Below are positions 25,266-33,402 of a stretch of DNA of 64,000 bases, piece by piece. Made by a program: the position numbers and the translations under genes. The notes under the pieces were generated by a model. That model saw only the letters and a list, made by a program, of their open reading frames with translations, was not told the origin of the DNA and did no database searches. The DNA is from Paenimyroides aestuarii (GTDB lineage Bacteria; Bacteroidota; Bacteroidia; Flavobacteriales; Flavobacteriaceae): positions 2,790,001 through 2,854,000 of the forward strand of contig NZ_CP102382.1 in assembly GCF_024628805.1 (NCBI RefSeq). The letters run 5' to 3'. Numbering within the stretch: the stretch's first letter is position 1; every line of letters starts with the position of its first letter.

Positions 25266-25982
25266 ATGTCAAACAATGTAATCATAGTAAACATTCAAAA
25301 TCCATGTGATGAAAAATGGAATAAGATGCAACCTCATGATAGAGGGAAATTTTGTATGCAATGTTCGAAAGAGGTTATTGATTTTACAAAGTTAGATAAT
25401 AAAGAAATCATTCAGATTATTAAAGAATCAAATGGTAGAATTTGTGGTAGAATGTCAATATCACAGTTAAATAATCCAATAGAAATTCCATCTAAAAAAA
25501 GCTGGTCAAAAGTATACAAAGCATTAACAGCAATCTTTTTAATTGGATCAACAGGAAGTTTGTTTGCAACAAATCTGCCGTTAACAACAAACAATTTTAA
25601 TATTTCTAAAGATGAATCTAATTACAAGAGAATTAATTTAAAGCAAATTAAAAAAGATAGTTTAAAAGATATAATAAAAGGACAAGTTTTAACTGAATTT
25701 GAAGAGCCTATTCCTGATGCTATTATAAATGTAGAAGAATTATACCTATCTGTTAAGAGTGATGAAGAAGGGAATTTTTCAATTGTTCTACCAGATAATT
25801 TTTCTTTAGATTATATTACACTCAATATTGAACATGAATATTATGTAACTTATTCTATAAGAGTTTTTAAAAAAGATTTACCTATTGAAAGAAAATTCTA
25901 TTTAAATGAAGAAGTAGTTTTAATGGGAGACATTATGATTACTTATAAACCTAAATGGTGGCAATTCTGGAAAAGATTCTAA
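25266..25982 (+). CDS. Cys-motif N-terminal domain plus carboxypeptidase-regulatory-like domain, membrane protein
   Basis: Protein of 238 residues. Residues 1-70 carry NPCDEKW, GKFCMQCSKEVIDFT and GRICGRM: four or five cysteines in a pattern recurrent in Bacteroidota proteins and suggestive of a small zinc-binding or redox module. One transmembrane helix follows (about 82-102, ending LFATNLP). The C-terminal half (about 135-215) resembles a carboxypeptidase regulatory-like beta-sandwich (GQVLTEFEEPIPDAIINVEE). The predicted topology is a cytoplasmic Cys module with a periplasmic sandwich. It starts 10 bases after the acyl-CoA synthetase. It is A/T-rich relative to its neighbours. Function unknown. 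Confidence 0.75.
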   Translation: MSNNVIIVNIQNPCDEKWNKMQPHDRGKFCMQCSKEVIDFTKLDNKEIIQIIKESNGRICGRMSISQLNNPIEIPSKKSWSKVYKALTAIFLIGSTGSLFATNLPLTTNNFNISKDESNYKRINLKQIKKDSLKDIIKGQVLTEFEEPIPDAIINVEELYLSVKSDEEGNFSIVLPDNFSLDYITLNIEHEYYVTYSIRVFKKDLPIERKFYLNEEVVLMGDIMITYKPKWWQFWKRF

Positions 25983-26054
25983 ATACATTAAATATTTACG
26001 TTAATATACCTTAAAAATTAACTATAACAATTCTTTTAACGAAAAATTAAATTC

Positions 26055-26080
26055 AAAATAGTATGCGTGCATACTATTTT
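26055..26080 (+). promoter_or_regulatory. Perfect palindromic operator of the MarR regulator
   Basis: AAAATAGTATGC-GT-GCATACTATTTT, a 12+2+12 perfect inverted repeat. It ends 5 bases before the -7 box (26086-26093) and so covers the -33 region, as expected for autorepression by a dimeric MarR protein. Confidence 0.7.
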
Positions 26081-26085
26081 TTTAT

Positions 26086-26093
26086 TATATTTG
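26086..26093 (+). promoter_or_regulatory. -7 box of the marR-beta-oxidation operon
   Basis: TATATTTG, full consensus. No TTG at the -33 spacing; the palindrome occupies that place. It also rules out the longer reading from 26067. Confidence 0.65.
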
Positions 26094-26114
26094 GTAAGGT
26101 TAAGCAAAACAAGA

Positions 26115-26543
26115 ATGAAAAACACTACAATTGATTCCGTAATAAAAAATACATGGCAGGCTATTGCCCGCATGTACAACGAAGAAGCATCAAAATACGG
26201 TGCCTCAATGGCATTGGGGTATGCGTTGCTAAATATCGATAAAGAAGGAACGCCGTCAACTGCTTTGGCGCCACGCTTGGGCATGGAACCTACAAGTTTA
26301 ACGCGCACCTTAAAAACAATGGAAGAAAAAGGGTTAATCATTAAGAAAAAAAACCCAAAAGACGGTCGGGGTGTAAACATTTATTTAACGCCACTTGGTG
26401 TTGAAAAACGGGGATTATCCAAACAAACAGTTCTAAATTTTAATAATAAACTTTTAGAAACCTTTTCGCAACAAGAAATTGATAGCTTTATTGAAATGTC
26501 AGAAAAAATTCAAAACATCATCATCGAGAGAAAGAAATTTTAA
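26115..26543 (+). CDS. MarR-family transcriptional regulator of the beta-oxidation operon
   Basis: Winged-helix dimeric repressor of 142 residues. The core has TALAPRLGMEPTSLTRTLK (recognition helix region) followed by the wing segment KKKNPKDGRGVNIYLT, typical of MarR (the DxRxxxxxLT motif). ATG 26115 is chosen because the upstream alternative lies in the operator/promoter. It is first gene of a run with bifunctional HAD/ECH (21 bases later), thiolase and acyl-CoA dehydrogenase, so it probably senses acyl-CoA or a fatty acid and represses degradation; the ligand is inference. Confidence 0.9.
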   Translation: MKNTTIDSVIKNTWQAIARMYNEEASKYGASMALGYALLNIDKEGTPSTALAPRLGMEPTSLTRTLKTMEEKGLIIKKKNPKDGRGVNIYLTPLGVEKRGLSKQTVLNFNNKLLETFSQQEIDSFIEMSEKIQNIIIERKKF

Positions 26544-26564
26544 GAAACCAAACCTTATATAAAT

Positions 26565-28955
26565 ATGAATAGATTAATAAAAAAAGTGGCTGTTATTGGT
26601 TCCGGAATCATGGGGTCAGGCATTGCATGTCACTTTGCAAACATTGGCGCTCAAGTGTTGCTTTTGGATATTGTTCCCAACCAGCTTACTGAAGCCGAAG
26701 AAAAAAAAGGGCTTACACTTAACGATAAACTGGTAAGAAACCGAATCGTGAACGAAAATTTAGCAACAGCTTTAAAATCGAGCCCCTCACCTATTTACGA
26801 CAAAAAATTTGCCGACAGAATCTCAACTGGAAACACAACAGACGATCTTCCGAAAATTAAGGATGTTGACTGGATTATTGAAGTGGTTGTGGAACGTTTG
26901 GATATTAAAAAAGCAGTTTACGAGCAAATTGAAAAATACCGCAAGCCTGGTACTTTAATCACATCAAACACTTCCGGAATTCCGATTCATTTTATGAGCG
27001 AAGGAAGAAGCGAAGATTTTCAAGAACATTTCTGTGGAACCCACTTTTTTAATCCGGTTCGATACTTAAAATTATTCGAAATTATTCCCGGACCTAAAAC
27101 CAAACCCGAAATATTATCATTCTTAAATAATTACGGTGAAAAATTCTTAGGGAAGACATCGGTTGTAGCTAAGGATACACCTGCGTTTATTGGTAACCGA
27201 ATTGGTATTTACGGCATTATGAGTCTTTTTCATTTGGTAAAAGAAATGGATCTAACCATTGAAGAAGTAGATAAATTAACCGGACCGGTAATCGGCAGAC
27301 CAAAATCGGCAACATTCCGTACGGTTGATGTGGTTGGTTTGGATACTTTGGTGCATGTTGCCAACGGTTTGTATGAAAATTGTCCGAACGATGAAGCACA
27401 CGAACTATTCAAACTGCCCGATTTCATCAATCACATGATGGAAAATAAATGGTTGGGAAGCAAAACCAAGCAAGGTTTCTATAAAAAAGTTGATAAAGAT
27501 ATTTTGTCACTCGATTTGAATACATTGGAATATCGCCCCAACAAAAAGGCATCTTTTCAAACATTAGAATTAACCAAAACTATTGACAATGTTATTGATC
27601 GTTTCAAAGTTTTAGTAAACGGAAAAGATAAAGCCGGTGCATTTTACCGAAAATCTTTTGCGGGCTTGTTTGCGTATGTTTCTAACCGAGTTCCCGAAAT
27701 TACCGATGATTTATATAAGATAGACGATGCCATGAAAGCTGGTTTTGGTTGGGAACACGGACCTTTCCAAATTTGGGATGCTATTGGTGTGGAGAAAGGT
27801 ATCGAATTGATCAAAGAAAGCGGTGAAAACGTTGCCAATTGGGTAAACGAAATGTTGGCATCGGGCAATACATCATTTTACACAGTTAAAGAAGGTGCTA
27901 CTTATTATTATGATATCGATTCAAAATCGCAACAAAAAATTCCGGGGCAAGATGCGTTTATTATCTTAAACAACATTCGCGATACCAAGAAAGTTTGGGG
28001 TAATGCCGATACTACATTGTTTGATTTAGGCGATGGCATTTTAAATCTGGAATTTCACTCCAAAATGAACTCGATTGGTGGCGGTGTGATCAGCGGAATC
28101 AACAAAGCGATTGATGTAGCCGAAAAAGAATACAGCGGTTTGGTTATCGGAAATCAAGCAGCAAACTTCTCGGTCGGTGCCAATTTAGGCATGATTTTCA
28201 TGATGGCGGTTGAGCAAGAATACGATGAATTGAATTTCGCCATAAAATCGTTCCAAGATACCATGATGCGCGTTCGTTATTCAGGCATTCCTGTAATTGC
28301 AGCTCCGCATGGAATGACATTGGGTGGCGGTTGCGAATTGGTGATGCATGCAGACAAAGCCGTTGCAGCAGCAGAAACCTATATTGGTTTGGTTGAATTT
28401 GGTGTAGGTGTAATTCCTGGCGGTGGCGGATCGAAAGAAATGACCTTACGTGCAGCAGATCAATTCAAAAAGAACGATGTGAAGCTGAATATTCTGCAAG
28501 AATATTTCCTAACAGTTGGTACGGCAAAAGTTGCTACATCGGCATACGAAGGGTTTGAGAACGGTGTTCTTTTACCAACAAAAGATGTGGTGGTGGTAAA
28601 CAAAGACCGACAAATTGCCGAAGCGAAAAAACATGCGCTACTAATGGCTGAAGCTGGTTACACCCAACCTGTTCCTCGCAAAGATGTTTTGGTTTTGGGT
28701 AAACAAGCATTGGGTGCTTTTTTGGTAGGAACAGACGGCATGATGGCTGGTAAATACATTTCTGAACACGATAGAAAAATCGCCAACAAGTTAGCCTATG
28801 TAATGGCAGGTGGCGATTTATCAGAACCTACATTCGTATCCGAACAATATTTGTTAGATCTGGAACGCGAAGCATTCTTAAGTTTATGTACCGAACGAAA
28901 AACGTTAGAACGTATTCAGTTTATGTTAACTAAGGGAAAACCGTTGAGAAACTAG
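26565..28955 (+). CDS. Bifunctional 3-hydroxyacyl-CoA dehydrogenase / enoyl-CoA hydratase
   Basis: Multifunctional beta-oxidation enzyme of 796 residues. The N-terminal NAD-binding site is VIGSGIMGSGIACHFANIG, catalytic His160 is in GTHFFNPVRYLKLFE, and a second HAD domain runs to about 450. The C-terminal third is a crotonase fold with PHGMTLGGGCELVMHAD and GLVEFGVGVIPGGGGSKE. This order (dehydrogenase first, hydratase last) is the reverse of E. coli FadB/FadJ and is the form found in Bacteroidota and some other phyla. It is the second gene of the MarR-controlled operon; 104 bases of repeat-rich DNA follow before the four-helix-bundle gene. Confidence 0.95.
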   Translation: MNRLIKKVAVIGSGIMGSGIACHFANIGAQVLLLDIVPNQLTEAEEKKGLTLNDKLVRNRIVNENLATALKSSPSPIYDKKFADRISTGNTTDDLPKIKDVDWIIEVVVERLDIKKAVYEQIEKYRKPGTLITSNTSGIPIHFMSEGRSEDFQEHFCGTHFFNPVRYLKLFEIIPGPKTKPEILSFLNNYGEKFLGKTSVVAKDTPAFIGNRIGIYGIMSLFHLVKEMDLTIEEVDKLTGPVIGRPKSATFRTVDVVGLDTLVHVANGLYENCPNDEAHELFKLPDFINHMMENKWLGSKTKQGFYKKVDKDILSLDLNTLEYRPNKKASFQTLELTKTIDNVIDRFKVLVNGKDKAGAFYRKSFAGLFAYVSNRVPEITDDLYKIDDAMKAGFGWEHGPFQIWDAIGVEKGIELIKESGENVANWVNEMLASGNTSFYTVKEGATYYYDIDSKSQQKIPGQDAFIILNNIRDTKKVWGNADTTLFDLGDGILNLEFHSKMNSIGGGVISGINKAIDVAEKEYSGLVIGNQAANFSVGANLGMIFMMAVEQEYDELNFAIKSFQDTMMRVRYSGIPVIAAPHGMTLGGGCELVMHADKAVAAAETYIGLVEFGVGVIPGGGGSKEMTLRAADQFKKNDVKLNILQEYFLTVGTAKVATSAYEGFENGVLLPTKDVVVVNKDRQIAEAKKHALLMAEAGYTQPVPRKDVLVLGKQALGAFLVGTDGMMAGKYISEHDRKIANKLAYVMAGGDLSEPTFVSEQYLLDLEREAFLSLCTERKTLERIQFMLTKGKPLRN

Positions 28956-28969
28956 AGAGTTAACTGTAT

Positions 28970-29059
28970 AGTGTAGTGTTGTATATTGTATAATAAAGTA
29001 CTATGAGTATAACATTTTATAATATACATTATACAAGAATACAATTTACAACAAAAAAC
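28970..29059. repeat. A/T-rich short-repeat block, left side of the four-helix-bundle gene
   Basis: Contains variants of TATACA/TGTATA in both orientations, and AATATACATTATACAA at 29021-29036, repeated exactly at 29495-29510. Confidence 0.65.
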
Positions 29060-29416
29060 ATGAATTATTTTAAAGAATTAAAAGTTTGGCAAAAGGCAAT
29101 TGAATTAGTTACTGAAACTTATTTAGTAACTAAAGAATTTCCAAAAGATGAGCTTTTTGGTTTGGTTTCTCAAATCAGAAGATGTGTTATTTCTATTCCT
29201 TCAAATATTGCTGAAGGTTGTGGAAGAAAAACTAATAAAGATTTTAGTAACTTTTTAGGGGTTGCTCTTGGTTCTTCTTTTGAGTTTGAAACACAAATTA
29301 TCATTTCTAAAAATATTGGCTATTTAACTAATGAACAATTCATATTATTAGAGTCTGAAATTCAACACATTCAAAACATGATTATTAAGCTCCAATCATC
29401 TCTAGAAAACAAGTAA
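29060..29416 (+). CDS. Four-helix-bundle protein (S23/IVP family)
   Basis: Protein of 118 residues starting MNYFKELKVWQKAIELV, with FGLVSQIRRCVISIPSNIAEG and the central GRKTNKDFSNFL: hallmarks of the S23/intervening-sequence protein family (TIGR02436), related in fold to the Avd accessory protein of diversity-generating retroelements. These genes are found in 23S rRNA intervening sequences and scattered intergenic sites. Here it sits inside the beta-oxidation operon, flanked on both sides by A/T-rich repeats sharing a 16-base identical word, as if inserted as a unit. No reverse transcriptase or variable repeat is nearby, so a DGR is not supported. Function unknown. Confidence 0.85.
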   Translation: MNYFKELKVWQKAIELVTETYLVTKEFPKDELFGLVSQIRRCVISIPSNIAEGCGRKTNKDFSNFLGVALGSSFEFETQIIISKNIGYLTNEQFILLESEIQHIQNMIIKLQSSLENK

Positions 29417-29527
29417 ATAGAAAATGTATATCGTATAGTTGTATAATGTAATTACGATATACAACATACAATAATACTTTATACAGCAAATAACAATATA
29501 CATTATACAATAAAAATACATTTTACA
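29417..29527. repeat. A/T-rich short-repeat block, right side of the four-helix-bundle gene
   Basis: Dense TATACA/TGTATA words including AATATACATTATACAA at 29495-29510, the direct copy of 29021-29036, followed in both cases by an AATACAnTTTACAA-like stretch leading to an ATG. Confidence 0.65.
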
Positions 29528-30712
29528 ATGAGCAAAACAGCATATATAGTAAAAGCATACCGAACAGCCGTTGGGAAAGCTCCAAAAGGATTGTTCCGAT
29601 TTAAAAGACCCGATGAATTAGCGGCAGAAACCATTGAGTTTATGATGAACGAAGTGCCGCAATTAGACAAAAAACGCATTGACGACGTGATGGTTGGAAA
29701 TGCCATGCCCGAGGCCGAACAAGGTTTAAACATGGCGCGATTAATCTCGTTAATGGGATTAAAAATCACCGATGTTCCTGGCGTAACAGTAAACCGTTAT
29801 TGTGCATCGGGAATCGAAACTATTGGTATGGCAACAGCAAAAATTCAATCGGGAATGGCTGATTGCATCATTGCAGGTGGTGCCGAATCAATGAGTTTTA
29901 TACCCATGGGCGGCTACCGTGCCACACCCGATTATAAAGTAACCGCTGCCGGTAACGAAGATTATTACTGGGGAATGGGCTTAACAGCGGAAGCAGTTGC
30001 AAAACAATTTAATGTGTCGCGCGAAGATCAGGATCAATTTTCGTTTGAATCGCACATGAAAGCTTTAAAAGCACAAGCAGAAGGCAAATTTGACAATCAA
30101 ATCGTACCTATTACCGTAGAAGATACGTTTATTAACGATAATGGTAAAAAAGAAACAAAATCCTATACAGTTACAAAGGATGAAGGACCACGCGCTGGTA
30201 CAAGCATTGAAGCACTAGCAAAACTAAAACCAGTTTTTGCTGCCGACGGTTCTGTTACCGCAGGAAATTCCTCTCAAATGTCTGATGGTGCTGCCTTTGT
30301 ATTGGTAATGTCTGAAGAAATGGTAAAAGAATTAAACTTAGAACCAATTGCCCGCCTGGTAACCTTTGCATCGGCTGGAGTTGAACCAAGAATCATGGGA
30401 ATTGGTCCGGTAAAAGCTATTCCAAAAGCATTAAAACAAGGAGGTTTACAACAAAATGATATCGAATTAATTGAACTAAATGAAGCTTTTGCCGCACAAT
30501 CATTAGCGGTGATTCGCGAGTTAGATCTAAACCCCGAAATCATCAACGTAAACGGTGGAGCCATCGCATTAGGTCACCCGCTAGGCTGTACGGGTGCCAA
30601 ATTATCTGTACAATTGTTCGATGAAATGAAACGCCGTGGCAATAAATACGGTATGGTTACCATGTGTGTGGGAACCGGACAAGGAACAGCCGGGATTTAT
30701 GAATTGCTTTAA
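29528..30712 (+). CDS. Acetyl-CoA C-acyltransferase (beta-ketothiolase)
   Basis: Thiolase of 394 residues performing the last beta-oxidation step. The catalytic triad is visible: nucleophile Cys92 in NRYCASGIE, His350 in GHPLGCTGA and Cys380 in CVGTGQG. Part of the MarR operon between the bifunctional enzyme (separated from it by the four-helix-bundle insertion) and the acyl-CoA dehydrogenase, 29 bases upstream of the latter. Whether the repeat block upstream reduces its cotranscription cannot be told from sequence. Confidence 0.95.
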   Translation: MSKTAYIVKAYRTAVGKAPKGLFRFKRPDELAAETIEFMMNEVPQLDKKRIDDVMVGNAMPEAEQGLNMARLISLMGLKITDVPGVTVNRYCASGIETIGMATAKIQSGMADCIIAGGAESMSFIPMGGYRATPDYKVTAAGNEDYYWGMGLTAEAVAKQFNVSREDQDQFSFESHMKALKAQAEGKFDNQIVPITVEDTFINDNGKKETKSYTVTKDEGPRAGTSIEALAKLKPVFAADGSVTAGNSSQMSDGAAFVLVMSEEMVKELNLEPIARLVTFASAGVEPRIMGIGPVKAIPKALKQGGLQQNDIELIELNEAFAAQSLAVIRELDLNPEIINVNGGAIALGHPLGCTGAKLSVQLFDEMKRRGNKYGMVTMCVGTGQGTAGIYELL

Positions 30713-30741
30713 TAACTAATCAAATTTAAAATACAAACGAT

Positions 30742-32538
30742 ATGAGCGATATAACAAGAGGTGGTCAATTTTTAGTAAAAGAGACCTTAGCAGAAAACAT
30801 TTTTACACCCGAAGATTTTTCGGAAGAACAAAAAATGATGCGCGATTCAGTAAAGGAATTTATTGATCGCAAAATTTGGCCTAATAAAGATCGATTCGAG
30901 AAAAAAGATTATCAATTTACCGAAGAATGCATGCGCGAAGCTGGTGAATTGGGCTTTTTAGGCGTGGCAGTTCCAGAAGCTTATGGCGGTTTGGGAATGG
31001 GCTTTATATCAACCATGCTTACCTGCGATTACATTTCAGGCGCAACAGGTTCATTTTCAACAGCATTTGGCGCACATACCGGTATTGGAACCATGCCTAT
31101 TACCTTGTACGGAACCGAAGAACAAAAGCAAAAATACGTTCCTAAATTGGCTTCGGGCGAATGGTTTGGATCGTATTGCTTAACCGAACCTGGCGCAGGA
31201 TCTGATGCAAATTCAGGGAAAACAAAAGCGGAATTGAGTGCCGACGGAAAATCGTACAAAATAAACGGACAAAAAATGTGGATTTCAAATGCCGGTTTTT
31301 GTCATTTAATGATTGTTTTTGCACGAATTGAAGACGATAAAAATATCACTGGTTTCATTGTGGAATACGACGTAGAGAATCCAAATGGAATCACATTGGG
31401 CGAAGAAGAACACAAATTGGGAATCCGCGCCAGTTCAACACGTCAAGTGTTTTTTAACGATACGATTGTTCCTATAGAAAATATGTTGGGAGGTCGTGGT
31501 GAAGGCTTTAAAATTGCCATGAACGCTTTAAATGTGGGTAGAATTAAATTAGCTGCTGCGTGTTTAGATTCGCAACGTCGTTTAATTACACAATCGGTAA
31601 ACTACGCCAACGAACGCGTACAGTTTAAAACACCTATTGCCAACTTTGGTGCCATTCGTTCAAAAATTGCCGATTTAGCTACCAATGCTTATATTGGTGA
31701 ATCGGCTTCGTACAGAGCTGCAGGTGACATCGAAAACAGAATCAATGCGCGTTTGGCCGATGGAAATTCGCATCAGGAAGCTGAATTAAAAGGTGTAGAA
31801 GAATTTGCAATTGAATGTTCTATTCTAAAAGTTGCCGTTTCGGAAGATGTACAACATTGTGCCGATGAAGGTATTCAAATTTTCGGTGGAATGGGCTTTT
31901 CAGAAGATACACCAATGGAAAGCGCTTGGAGAGACGCCCGTATTTCTCGAATTTATGAAGGAACTAACGAAATCAACCGAATGTTAACCGTTGGTATGCT
32001 CATTAAAAAAGCAATGAAAGGTCATGTTGATTTATTAGGTCCGGCGATGAAAGTGGGCGAAGAATTATTGGGAATACCCGATTTTGAAACTCCAGATTAT
32101 TCCGAATTATTTGCAGAAGAAAAAGCATTAATTGCAAAACTGAAAAAAGCCTTTTTAATGGTAGCCGGTTCGGCAGTACAAAAATACGGCACAGAATTAG
32201 ATCAACACCAACAATTATTAATGGCTGCGGCTGATATGTTGATTGAAATTTATATGGCAGAATCAGGTATTTTGCGTACCGAAAAGTTAGCTAAAAATAG
32301 TGGCGAAGAGGCAGCAAGTGTACAAATTGCCATGGCAAAATTGTATTTATACCAAGCTGTTGATATCATTTATACCAAAGGAAAAGAAGGAATTGTTTCG
32401 TTTGCAGAAGAAGATGAACAACGTATGATGCTAATGGGCTTGCGCCGTTTCACAAAATACACCAATCAACCCAATGTGGTACAGTTGAAAGAAACCATTG
32501 CCAGCCATGTAATTGCAGAAAATAAGTATAGTTTTTAA
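30742..32538 (+). CDS. Acyl-CoA dehydrogenase, long C-terminally extended type
   Basis: FAD-dependent first enzyme of beta-oxidation, 598 residues. The ACAD core holds GSYCLTEPGAGSDANSGKT, KMWISNAGF and catalytic Glu406 in IYEGTNEINRM. About 170 residues beyond the core make it similar to very-long-chain (ACADVL-like) enzymes. Last gene of the MarR operon, ended by a strong hairpin terminator 19 bases downstream. Electron transfer partners (ETF) are not in the window. Confidence 0.94.
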   Translation: MSDITRGGQFLVKETLAENIFTPEDFSEEQKMMRDSVKEFIDRKIWPNKDRFEKKDYQFTEECMREAGELGFLGVAVPEAYGGLGMGFISTMLTCDYISGATGSFSTAFGAHTGIGTMPITLYGTEEQKQKYVPKLASGEWFGSYCLTEPGAGSDANSGKTKAELSADGKSYKINGQKMWISNAGFCHLMIVFARIEDDKNITGFIVEYDVENPNGITLGEEEHKLGIRASSTRQVFFNDTIVPIENMLGGRGEGFKIAMNALNVGRIKLAAACLDSQRRLITQSVNYANERVQFKTPIANFGAIRSKIADLATNAYIGESASYRAAGDIENRINARLADGNSHQEAELKGVEEFAIECSILKVAVSEDVQHCADEGIQIFGGMGFSEDTPMESAWRDARISRIYEGTNEINRMLTVGMLIKKAMKGHVDLLGPAMKVGEELLGIPDFETPDYSELFAEEKALIAKLKKAFLMVAGSAVQKYGTELDQHQQLLMAAADMLIEIYMAESGILRTEKLAKNSGEEAASVQIAMAKLYLYQAVDIIYTKGKEGIVSFAEEDEQRMMLMGLRRFTKYTNQPNVVQLKETIASHVIAENKYSF

Positions 32539-32556
32539 TAGTTAGTTAAGTTTATT

Positions 32557-32589
32557 AAAAAGCCGTTTCAAGATTTTGAAACGGCTTTT
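32557..32589 (+). terminator. Terminator of the beta-oxidation operon
   Basis: AAAAGCCGTTTCA, 6-base loop, TGAAACGGCTTTT; symmetric, so also usable by the convergent gene ending at 32608. Confidence 0.9.
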
Positions 32590-32607
32590 ATTATTTTTAA
32601 AAGTGTA

Positions 32608-33324
32608 TTATTTCCCTAATTTATAATTTTCATAACACTCGTTTACGGCATTAAAGATTTGATAGTCGTTTGCAGTATAAATAAAGCGTTCCGATTGATT
32701 GCAACGTTGTAAAACCTTTACGATATCTTCCTTAGAAATATTCAACAAAGCAGAAACCATTTCGCGATCGTATTTCTTTTTCATTAATTCAATCAATTCC
32801 ACTTCTTTGCGAATTTGATTAATTTTCTTGGTTTCGCTAGAATTTCGTTTAATAGCATTGTAAATTCCGTTAATAGGATTTAACCCCCGGTTGTAATTGG
32901 CTGCAAAGCCAGTGGGACCAAAATCACGATAGTACGGATAATCAGCTAATGCGATCAGCTTGGCATCTACAGCTAAAATTCCGGTTAGTTTCAGCGTATT
33001 GATCACCACCTCATCCAACACAGTAGAAAGATCTTTAATGTAAATATTCATTTTACCCTCTTTGTACCAATCATTCGTAACTTTTATTTTTAGCGAGCGG
33101 AATCCTTCTGATGAAACATGCAATGTATCGTTTACTTGAGCTAATATAGAAAAACTGCCGTCGGGATTGGTTTGGGCTACTTTTAAAGAGTTTAGGTTTA
33201 CAATGCTTGCGTGGGATTCTGGTTGATAGCTAAGTTCGCTAAAAACGATTCCTTGAATGTTTTTTTCTTGTGCAACAATTGTAATTGATAAAAGTAGAAA
33301 AAATAAAACTGCGAAATATCTCAT
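32608..33324 (-). CDS. Secreted protein with carboxypeptidase-regulatory-like domain
   Basis: Protein of 238 residues. Signal peptide about 1-19 (MRYFAVLFFLLLSITIVAQ), then a CarboxypepD_reg-like beta-sandwich (about 22-100: IQGIVFSELSYQPESHASIV) and a helical C-terminal half with basic stretches (MKKKYDRE, ISKEDIVKVLQRC). Related small proteins are common in Bacteroidota envelopes, with no defined role. ATG 33324 is preferred because the longer start (33345) overlaps a -7 box. Its first codons form one arm of a long inverted repeat that appears to terminate the upstream helicase transcript. Confidence 0.8.
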   Translation of the reverse strand: MRYFAVLFFLLLSITIVAQEKNIQGIVFSELSYQPESHASIVNLNSLKVAQTNPDGSFSILAQVNDTLHVSSEGFRSLKIKVTNDWYKEGKMNIYIKDLSTVLDEVVINTLKLTGILAVDAKLIALADYPYYRDFGPTGFAANYNRGLNPINGIYNAIKRNSSETKKINQIRKEVELIELMKKKYDREMVSALLNISKEDIVKVLQRCNQSERFIYTANDYQIFNAVNECYENYKLGK

Positions 33325-33368
33325 ATTGTTTTTAGTATGCACCAAAAATAAAAGATATTTCGCAGTTT
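33306..33368 (-). terminator. 16-bp perfect inverted repeat spanning the start of the next gene; likely helicase terminator
   Basis: AAACTGCGAAATATCT at 33306-33321 and its exact complement at 33353-33368. On the minus strand the second arm is followed by TTTTATTTTTT. The 31-base loop contains the -7 box (33343-33350) and ATG (33322-33324) of the downstream gene, and the distal arm encodes its residues 2-6. Confidence 0.6.
33343..33350 (-). promoter_or_regulatory. -7 box for the secreted protein gene
   Basis: TATTTTTG on the minus strand, 19 bases from ATG 33324; located inside the loop of the inverted repeat. Confidence 0.5.
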
Positions 33369-33402
33369 GTGTTATTTATTTTGTAAATATTAACAACAAA
33401 TC

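Noticed and set aside
29003..29527. Diversity-generating retroelement (Avd-like gene)
   Set aside because: No reverse transcriptase, template repeat or variable repeat is present.
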